A stretch of DNA of 64,000 nt, from NCBI RefSeq assembly GCF_002871915.2, contig NZ_CP126958.1:124001-188000 (forward strand), read 5' to 3'. Under the pieces are notes generated by a model. That model saw only the letters and a program-made list of their open reading frames with translations. It was not told the origin of the DNA and did no database searches. Positions 58,168-64,000 of the stretch are shown in pieces (within the stretch, counting starts at the first letter, position 1; each line of letters begins with the position of its first letter). The translations under genes were made by a program, and so were the position numbers. Source of the DNA: Aerococcus loyolae (lineage in GTDB: Bacteria > Bacillota > Bacilli > Lactobacillales > Aerococcaceae).

Positions 58168-58363
58168 TGAGCTCCTCCTAGTCAATATCAGTTCAATATT
58201 CTCTATTCGCAAACAATAGTCTCTTTCAATATAAAGTATGACGTAAGGTAAGGGTCAAGAAATATTTTTAAAAGTGAATCTTTCCTAGTTAATCAGACTT
58301 TTTATGATTAGGAAGAGAATGTTATACTTAATAAACCGAGATGTCAGGAAAGGAGCGGTGGAG

Positions 58364-59056
58364 ATGGCTGAGAGAATATTTGTGGTTGAGGATGATCCGG
58401 TGATTGCAGCCGGCCTGGAGCGGGAACTGACCAAGTGGCACTATCAGGTCAAAAGGGCAGAAAACTTTGAAGCTATTGACCAAGAATGTCGAGCTTTTGA
58501 CCCCCATTTAGTCCTCTTAGATTTGAACTTGCCATCCTATGATGGTTATTACTGGTGTCAGATGATCCGTAAAGACAGTGCGGTTCCCATTCTTTTCCTA
58601 TCGGCCCGCGATACCAGTATGGACCAGGTCATGGCCATGCAGGTAGGGGGCGACGATTATGTCACCAAACCCATCGACCTCCCCCTCTTACTGGCCAAGG
58701 TCCAAGCCCTCTTACGCCGGGCCTATCGTTATAGTTCAGCCAGTGAGCTCTTGTCTTTTGCTGGAGTCCAACTGGATCCCACTAAGGCTAGGCTGCTGTA
58801 CCAAGGTCAGGCTAGCGATTTAACTGCTACTGAACTGCTGATTCTCAAGCAACTCTTTCAAGCTCAAGGGGACTATGTCAGCCGGGAAAGCTTGATGGAA
58901 GAATGTTGGTTGGGGGAGAGTTATATTGATGATAATACCTTAGCGGTCAATATTTCCCGCTTGCGTAAGAAATTGACCCAGCTGGGGCTGGCAGACTTTA
59001 TCAAGACCAAGAAGCGGGTAGGCTATGCCTTAAATGAGGAGGTTGCTAGTCAGTGA
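58364..59056 (+). CDS. OmpR-family response regulator, BceR-like
   Basis: 230 residues. Receiver domain with the DD10-11 acidic pair, phospho-acceptor Asp53 (LVLLDLNLPSYDG), FLSARD and the Lys in YVTKPID. The C-terminal OmpR winged HTH spans about 128-225 (LTATELLILKQLF, DNTLAVNISRLRKKL, IKTKKRVGYAL). ATG at 58364 follows AAAGGAG. It overlaps the kinase gene by 4 bp and leads a BceRSAB-type module. Confidence 0.92.
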   Translation: MAERIFVVEDDPVIAAGLERELTKWHYQVKRAENFEAIDQECRAFDPHLVLLDLNLPSYDGYYWCQMIRKDSAVPILFLSARDTSMDQVMAMQVGGDDYVTKPIDLPLLLAKVQALLRRAYRYSSASELLSFAGVQLDPTKARLLYQGQASDLTATELLILKQLFQAQGDYVSRESLMEECWLGESYIDDNTLAVNISRLRKKLTQLGLADFIKTKKRVGYALNEEVASQ

Positions 59057-59958
59057 AAGACTTTCTTAAGCGTCAAGGCTTGACCCTTTTTACTATGGCT
59101 TTTACCTTTCTGGTCTTAGTATTAGCGGTCCTACTCTTTGATTTAGATGCCCTGGTCGCCCGTTTTCTCTTGCTTTTCTTGGGCTTCTTTTATGGACTGA
59201 CCTTGGTGTTGGCTTACTGGCTGGCAGGGCGGCAGGTGGACTACCACCAACTCTATCTGGACAGTCAGGCCAAGGCTGAGGCTGACCGGGTCCAAGCTGA
59301 CCTGGTCAAGCAAGAACAACAGGGCTATTTCTTGACTTGGCTCCACCAGATTAAGACGCCAATCGCAGCGGCTAAGCTCCTCATCCAAGACCTAGACCCT
59401 CAGAGGAAGGATGACTTGGAAGCCCAGCTACTAGCTATCGAAAATTACACCACCATGGTTCTTACTTATTTGAAGGTAAGTAATGAGCAGAAGAACCTGC
59501 AGATTAAGGCCGTCAGTCTGGATGCCCTTATTGCTCCCTTACTTAAAAAGTACCGACGAATCTTTATTAATAGTCATACCCGGCTTCATTACCAAGCCAT
59601 CACTGATCAAGTGATGACCGATCCCACAGCTTCTGAAATTATGATTGAACAGGTCCTCAATAATGCTCTCAAGTATGCATCTGGGCGAGAGATTTGGATT
59701 ACTTATCAAGCGGACCAGGCTTGTCTAACTATTAGGGACAATGGCCGGGGAATCAAGGCCAGTGACCTACCCAAGGTCTTTGACCAGGGCTATTCGGCCT
59801 TCTTAGCCAAGTCTTTGCGGCGGTCAACCGGGATTGGTCTCTTTCTGGTCAAGCAACTGGCTGACCGTTTGGACCAGCCGGTAGAATTAGACTCGACTTG
59901 GGGTGAGGGGACCACAGTTAGGATTTACTTTCACCAAGATGCCTTCCGCGCGTCTTAG
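59053..59958 (+). CDS. Sensor histidine kinase, BceS-like
   Basis: 301 residues. Two membrane helices at 9-29 and 36-57 are joined by only a few residues, so there is almost no extracellular domain: an intramembrane-sensing kinase that reads the state of its ABC transporter. The H box is FLTWLHQIKTPIAA with His98; the ATPase domain has MIEQVLNNALKYASG, IRDNGRGIKASDLPKVFDQG and STGIGLFLVKQL. GTG start overlaps the regulator's stop. Confidence 0.92.
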   Translation: MKDFLKRQGLTLFTMAFTFLVLVLAVLLFDLDALVARFLLLFLGFFYGLTLVLAYWLAGRQVDYHQLYLDSQAKAEADRVQADLVKQEQQGYFLTWLHQIKTPIAAAKLLIQDLDPQRKDDLEAQLLAIENYTTMVLTYLKVSNEQKNLQIKAVSLDALIAPLLKKYRRIFINSHTRLHYQAITDQVMTDPTASEIMIEQVLNNALKYASGREIWITYQADQACLTIRDNGRGIKASDLPKVFDQGYSAFLAKSLRRSTGIGLFLVKQLADRLDQPVELDSTWGEGTTVRIYFHQDAFRAS

Positions 59959-60060
59959 CTTACAATTTTGTAAGATTGGGTCCTGCTTTTGTTAGTTTAG
60001 ATAAAGGCAGGGCGCTTTTTTTCTTTCTATAATAAAGTCAAAGAATGGAGGAAAGAAGAA

Positions 60061-60810
60061 ATGCTATTAAACGTCATTCATTTAGAAAAAATATATGGCC
60101 AAGGTGGCAATGCCACGACGGCCTTAAGAGACGTGACCTTTCAAGCAGAAGCTGGCGAGTTCGTGGCCATTATGGGGGAGTCCGGCTCCGGGAAGTCTAC
60201 CCTCTTGAATATTATTGCCACCTTGGATAAGGCGACGGGAGGCCAAGTCTTCTTAAATAACCAATCCTTGGCGGCCTTAGGAGAAAGTGATCTCGCTGCC
60301 TTTCGCCGCCAGGAGTTGGGCTTTGTCTTCCAAGACTTTAATATGCTGGACACTTTCACCAACCGGGATAATATTCTCCTACCCTTGGTGCTTTCCAATA
60401 TGGATTACCCGGAAATGGAGCGACGTTTAGCTAAAATTGCGCCCTTACTCGGGATCGAAGACCTTTTGGACAAATATCCCTATCAGATTTCTGGTGGGCA
60501 ACAGCAGCGGGTGGCCATTGGTCGGGCCATTATTACCCAACCCAGCCTAATTCTTGCTGATGAACCCACTGGGGCTTTGGATTCTAAAAACAGTGAAGCA
60601 ATCATGAAGCTCTTTACTCAGTTAAACCAGCAAGGCATGACCATCTTCATGGTGACCCATTCCTTGCGCTGTGCGGCTTATGCTAAGCGCGTCCTCTTTA
60701 TTAAGGATGGGGTGGTCTACCATGAAATTTACCGGGGTGAGGATTCTTTGGCTAACTTCCAGGAGAAGATCGCCGATAGTCTCTCCTTTTTAAACCGGGA
60801 GGAGGGCTAG
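60061..60810 (+). CDS. BceA-like ABC transporter ATPase
   Basis: 249 residues with Walker [10 protein letters not shown], signature [14 protein letters not shown], Walker [13 protein letters not shown] and H-loop VTHSL. It is followed one base later by the large permease. A hairpin with T run and a TATAAT (60029-60034) between the kinase and this gene suggest that the transporter has its own promoter, usually activated by the BceR-type regulator. Family members protect against bacitracin and other lipid-II-binding peptides. Confidence 0.93.
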   Translation: MLLNVIHLEKIYGQGGNATTALRDVTFQAEAGEFVAIMGESGSGKSTLLNIIATLDKATGGQVFLNNQSLAALGESDLAAFRRQELGFVFQDFNMLDTFTNRDNILLPLVLSNMDYPEMERRLAKIAPLLGIEDLLDKYPYQISGGQQQRVAIGRAIITQPSLILADEPTGALDSKNSEAIMKLFTQLNQQGMTIFMVTHSLRCAAYAKRVLFIKDGVVYHEIYRGEDSLANFQEKIADSLSFLNREEG

Positions 60811-60811
60811 T

Positions 60812-62797
60812 ATGAACCGACGCCTAATCTGGCAGTTAGCCAAACGTAATTTAAAGGTCAGCAAGATGATTATCCTGCCTTTTCTCTTGGTGAATGTGCT
60901 TTTATTTGCCTTACAGTATGTGATGATTTCCTTAATCGGCAACCAATTTGTCCTCGAGCGAAATCCTTATTTCTCAACAGTGATGGCCTTTGCGGCTGGT
61001 ATTAGTTTCTTCTTAGCCCTAGCTTTTATCCTCTATGCCAACAACTTTATCCAGAAGCGGCGTAGCCAGGAGTTTGCCCTCTATAGTGTTTTGGGTATGG
61101 AAAAGCGGCATATGAAGTCTCTCCTTGCTAGGGAAAGTCTCTTACAACTGGGATTTATCCTTCCTTTATCCCTAGTTGGTGGCCATCTCATTGGAACCTT
61201 TGCCTTTATGGCTGTCAACAAAGTTATGCGCCAATCGGGGATGACCTTAATGGATTATCCCTTTAAGTGGGAGGTTGCTTTGATAACTATTCTTGAGGTT
61301 CTTTTGGTGCATGGCCTGATTTATCTATTAAACCGGGTCCGCATTCAGAAAAACAATCCCCTTGAACTCATGCAGAGCGGTCAGGCAGGAGAAAAAGAGC
61401 CTAAGGGTAATGTCTTTGTAGCTATCCTCGGTCTGGCTTTGGTGGGGATCGGCTATTATATTTCCCTAACCACCACCAATATTATGCAGGTCATTTATCA
61501 ATTGCTCCTAGCTATCGTCTTAGTGGTCTTGGGAACTTATTGCCTCTATCATTCCCTATCGATTATTGTTTTAAAGGGACAGATGAAACGCAAGTCCTAT
61601 TATTATCAACCTAAACATTTTCTCAGCCTTTCCGGGATGCTTTACCGGATGAAGGCCAATGCTTGGAGTTTGGCCTCCATTGCCGTTCTTTCGACCGGGG
61701 TTATGTTGGTCTTAGGTTTAACCGTTTCAACCCAGCGCGGGATTGAGAGCTTGATCGATCGTTACCAAGCCAGAGACTATAAAATTGAATTGCGGGGGTC
61801 AGTGGTTGAGGAATCCTTAGATCAACAACTCCAACGTTTAGAGACAGCAGTTGATGAATTTAGTCACTTAGCCCCTTTGGAAGAGGTTAACTACCAGTTG
61901 AGCTTTGGCCAGTTAGCTCTTAGCCAAGTGAAGGAAAACAGCTTATTCTTACAAGCCTTTACCTCAAATAACCAAGTCACCGAGGGCCTTGTTTTCTTTG
62001 GTGAAAGTTTGGATGGCTATAACCAAAATTATAGTAGTCAGGAAAGTTTGGCCTCTGACCAGGTCTTAATGGCCACTAGCCAAGACCAATTGGACAAGGT
62101 AGACCAAATTAAATTGGGGGATAAGACTTACCAAGTCAAGCATATGCCTAAGGACCGTTTGCCTGTAGTTGCGGGACTAGATGCTTTAATGGTCGTTTTC
62201 CCTAGCCAAGAGGACTTAACTCAAGCCTACCAAGCGACCAACACGAGCCAAGAGATTGGGTATATGAAGAGTCCTATAAGTTATAACGTAACTTTTGACG
62301 CTAAGGGCAATAAGGAAGACATTGACAAGCACCTAGATGATTATGAAGGAAAAGGGATTGAGATCACTTCTAAAACCGTCTTTCGAAAATTATTTTATCA
62401 GCTAAATGGCGGTTTTATTAGTATCGGAGCGATTGTTTCCTTAGTTCTATTGATTGGCTGTTTCTTAATGCTCTACTATAAGCAACTCTCTGAAGGCCAG
62501 GAAGATAGGAAAAACTACCGGATTATGCGCCAGGTAGGTTTACCCAAGTCGTTGATCAAGTCAACCATTCGCCAGCAGATTTTCTGGGTCTTTGTTCTAC
62601 CGCTTTTGACTGCTGTGGTTCATATTGCTTTTGCCTATCCGATTTTACGCCAGGGCTTAGGTCTGATCGCTATCAAGGACCGGACCCTCATTTTAAGCAG
62701 CTTCTTTGCGGTCATTGTCTGCTTCAGCCTGGTTTATTATCTCATGTACATCTTGACTTCTAAGGCTTATTACCGCATGGTCACTGCTGACCAGTAA
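60812..62797 (+). CDS. BceB-like ABC transporter permease
   Basis: 661 residues, the usual BceB size. Ten membrane helices are suggested: helix 1 (MIILPFLLVNVLLFALQYVM), FtsX-like helices 2-4 with RRSQEFALYSVLGMEKRHM, helices 5-7, a large extracellular domain between about 300 and 530 that should contact peptide-bound lipid intermediates, and helices 8-10 with KNYRIMRQVGLPKSLIK. With the kinase and regulator it forms a flux-sensing resistance module. The peptide specificity is unknown. Confidence 0.93.
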   Translation: MNRRLIWQLAKRNLKVSKMIILPFLLVNVLLFALQYVMISLIGNQFVLERNPYFSTVMAFAAGISFFLALAFILYANNFIQKRRSQEFALYSVLGMEKRHMKSLLARESLLQLGFILPLSLVGGHLIGTFAFMAVNKVMRQSGMTLMDYPFKWEVALITILEVLLVHGLIYLLNRVRIQKNNPLELMQSGQAGEKEPKGNVFVAILGLALVGIGYYISLTTTNIMQVIYQLLLAIVLVVLGTYCLYHSLSIIVLKGQMKRKSYYYQPKHFLSLSGMLYRMKANAWSLASIAVLSTGVMLVLGLTVSTQRGIESLIDRYQARDYKIELRGSVVEESLDQQLQRLETAVDEFSHLAPLEEVNYQLSFGQLALSQVKENSLFLQAFTSNNQVTEGLVFFGESLDGYNQNYSSQESLASDQVLMATSQDQLDKVDQIKLGDKTYQVKHMPKDRLPVVAGLDALMVVFPSQEDLTQAYQATNTSQEIGYMKSPISYNVTFDAKGNKEDIDKHLDDYEGKGIEITSKTVFRKLFYQLNGGFISIGAIVSLVLLIGCFLMLYYKQLSEGQEDRKNYRIMRQVGLPKSLIKSTIRQQIFWVFVLPLLTAVVHIAFAYPILRQGLGLIAIKDRTLILSSFFAVIVCFSLVYYLMYILTSKAYYRMVTADQ

Positions 62798-62848
62798 TTG
62801 AGTTGGCCATTTTAGACTGTTAAAGTGATGCCAAAGGAGGTGACAGTT

Positions 62849-63583
62849 ATGACTGATGAATATCGAAAGGAAGAGAAGGGTTGGGGACAGCGCTTCTTGG
62901 ATATTTTGAAGTGGTTGGCCTTGAGGGTTTGGGGAACCCTGCCTTTTGGATTAATGTTTGTGGTTAACAGCCGTTCCCACATGTTCTCTTGGCCCGTAGT
63001 GGCTGAGTTGACCTTATTAGTTCTGATTTTTGCCTATCTGACCTATCGCTTTCTTTATAAGTTTTATTACAAGCGTGCCCAAGGCAAAGATAACTTTGAC
63101 CGCGTGGGGTGGAAAGATATTGGCATTAGCTTTCTCTATTATCTTGGTTTTCGCGTGATGGTGGTAGGCCTGACTATGGCTAACCAGGCCCTCTATGGCA
63201 GTGAGCTATCGGCCAATGACCAGCTACTATTTTCGGGGGATCCCAACCTAGTGTCGCCGATATCCAATATTGCCTTTTTCCTAATGATGGGCTTTGTGGT
63301 GCCTTTCCTAGAAGAATTAGTCTTCCGTGGCATCTTCCAGAACCTTTTCTTCAAGGCTGAGAGTTTCTGGTGGCCCCTAGTCTTGAGTTCGCTGATTTTT
63401 GGTCTCAACCACATGTCCAATAACATCATTGAGTCGCTCATGTATATTCTCCTGGGTGTCGCTCTCTATCTAGCTTACCGGCGGCGCAAGAACATTAAGG
63501 ACGCCATCTTACTCCATATGATGAACAACGGAATCGCGGCGATTATGCTTTTAGGATCCTATCTTTACCAAGTTTTCGGCTAA
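62849..63583 (+). CDS. CPBP-family intramembrane metalloprotease
   Basis: 244 residues with about six to eight helices. The CPBP motifs are EELVFRG (Glu155, Glu156, Arg160), IFGLNHM (His188) and HMMNNGIA (His223, Asn227). Relatives include type II CAAX-like and bacteriocin-immunity (Abi) proteases. ATG at 62849 is chosen because AAAGGAGGTGA precedes it. It follows BceB by 51 bp and may belong to that transcript, in keeping with a role in peptide immunity or processing. Confidence 0.9.
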   Translation: MTDEYRKEEKGWGQRFLDILKWLALRVWGTLPFGLMFVVNSRSHMFSWPVVAELTLLVLIFAYLTYRFLYKFYYKRAQGKDNFDRVGWKDIGISFLYYLGFRVMVVGLTMANQALYGSELSANDQLLFSGDPNLVSPISNIAFFLMMGFVVPFLEELVFRGIFQNLFFKAESFWWPLVLSSLIFGLNHMSNNIIESLMYILLGVALYLAYRRRKNIKDAILLHMMNNGIAAIMLLGSYLYQVFG

Positions 63584-63587
63584 TGTA

Positions 63588-63622
63588 CTACTCTCAGTCT
63601 CCATAGGCTGGGAGTTTTTTTA
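63588..63622 (+). terminator. Terminator after the CPBP gene
   Basis: ACTCTCAG / CTGGGAGT hairpin with a 10-base loop followed by T7. Confidence 0.82.
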
Positions 63623-63742
63623 CTGAATGCGCTTGACTAGTTCTTCAGGGCAGTCTTCCTTTCAAATGATTGAAAAGACTGTCTTTTTACTGTGTAAAAA
63701 TATTTGCAGGTAAGATTTTTCATCTAGCGGAATGGTTTTTAC

Positions 63743-63771
63743 TTGAAAATGAAAGCGCTTTATATTAAATT
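63743..63771 (+). promoter_or_regulatory. Promoter with cre-like site for the lactate-oxidase-like gene
   Basis: TTGAAA (63743-63748), 17 bp, TAAATT (63766-63771). The spacer contains ATGAAAGCGCTTTAT (63749-63763), close to the CcpA cre consensus. A site between -35 and -10 would give catabolite repression. AAGGAGG lies just before the start codon further on. Confidence 0.55.
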
Positions 63772-63815
63772 ATATGGGAAGGCTATTTTACTTATTCAAA
63801 AGGAGGAAAAATCAT

Positions 63816-64000
63816 ATGGCAGATTATGTTGCAGGTACTGAAGTTAAGGACTTAAAAATCGTTAACTTATATGATGTAGAAGATGAGGCTAGAGAAATTA
63901 TCCCTGAAGCAGGATATGGTTATATTCGTTCCGGTGCAGGGGATGAATTTACTTTAAGAAGAAATGTAACCTGCTTTAATAGTAAGGGAATCTTACCTCG
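63816..64000 (+). CDS. FMN-dependent alpha-hydroxy-acid oxidase, lactate-oxidase-like (5' part only)
   Basis: The first 61 residues are present before the window ends. VNLYDVEDEAREIIPEAGYG and YIRSGAGDEFTLRRNVTCFN match the N terminus of L-lactate oxidase (Aerococcus lactate oxidase has VNTYDLEEEASKVVP and GFNYIAGASGDEWT at the same place), including the Tyr that contacts the substrate. The enzyme would oxidise L-lactate to pyruvate with formation of hydrogen peroxide, a trait of aerococci. AAGGAGG precedes the ATG and a cre-like site lies in the promoter. Assignment rests on the N terminus only; other alpha-hydroxy-acid oxidases are possible. Confidence 0.85.
   Translation, partial: MADYVAGTEVKDLKIVNLYDVEDEAREIIPEAGYGYIRSGAGDEFTLRRNVTCFNSKGILP

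Overview
The window looks like the chromosome of a low-GC Gram-positive bacterium of the order Lactobacillales, most likely Aerococcus or a close relative. Pointers are the Shine-Dalgarno-led operons, LuxS, an ECF transporter, T-box leaders, a BceRSAB-type module and, at the right edge, the start of an FMN-dependent lactate-oxidase-like gene preceded by a cre-like site. The genus is inference from gene content; no rRNA is present to confirm it. No tRNA, rRNA or CRISPR array was found.

Layout. 0-6.6 kb: the 3' end of a 5'-nucleotidase-type gene, a LacI regulator, an IS1182-family element, a divergent LysR regulator/flavoprotein pair, and luxS. A 61-bp direct repeat of the 3' end of the LacI gene brackets a 4.6-kb insert. 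6.7-10.9 kb: aldo/keto reductase, alpha/beta hydrolase, a 23S rRNA uracil methyltransferase and an RDD membrane protein. 11-17.4 kb: a Phd/RelE toxin-antitoxin pair, then an ECF transporter operon (S component, fused A1A2 ATPase, T component) ending in two SAM hydroxide adenosyltransferase (DUF62) genes, the second lacking key residues, then a decayed toxin-antitoxin relic. 17.5-27.3 kb: an ABC-F ribosome-protection-type gene behind a leader-peptide attenuator, a TPR/HhH protein, a GNAT enzyme, isochorismatase, an MFS exporter, and a regulator that fuses an XRE DNA-binding domain to a full-length but catalytically altered MurA fold. A second uracil methyltransferase follows.

27.5-33.3 kb: a decayed copy of an ABC ATPase gene, a MerR regulator with its 19-bp-spacer promoter, the intact ABC-2 exporter, and a NarL-type two-component system. 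33.4-39.7 kb is an accessory island: remnants of a large serine recombinase, a RhuM-family gene and an AlbA_2/GHKL gene each behind the same recombinase 3' end plus a promoter with 11-bp repeats, an IS30 element, and a RelB/DinJ-like domain fused to an unknown domain behind a 44-bp perfect palindrome. The island ends against a 5'-truncated FtsX permease.

41-50.9 kb: a hypothetical gene, an iron-type ABC importer operon with a tandem PAS protein and an apparent ATC start, DNA alkylation repair (ogt-tag), a second alpha/beta hydrolase and an SPFH/RHH pair. 50.9-56 kb: trpDCFBA without trpEG, behind two tandem T-box leaders. 56-58.2 kb: a three-gene unit of stand-alone TipAS protein, AAA ATPase and TipAS-type MerR regulator. 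58.3-62.8 kb: a BceRSAB-like antimicrobial peptide sensing and resistance module. 62.8-64 kb: a CPBP protease and the lactate-oxidase-like gene.

Themes: drug or peptide sensing and export recur (ABC-F, MFS, three MerR/XRE ligand-sensing regulators, BceRSAB), and mobile or decayed DNA separates the core blocks. The most novel items are the XRE-MurA fusion regulator, the paired RhuM/AlbA_2 cassettes, the TipAS-AAA unit and the degenerate DUF62 paralogue.
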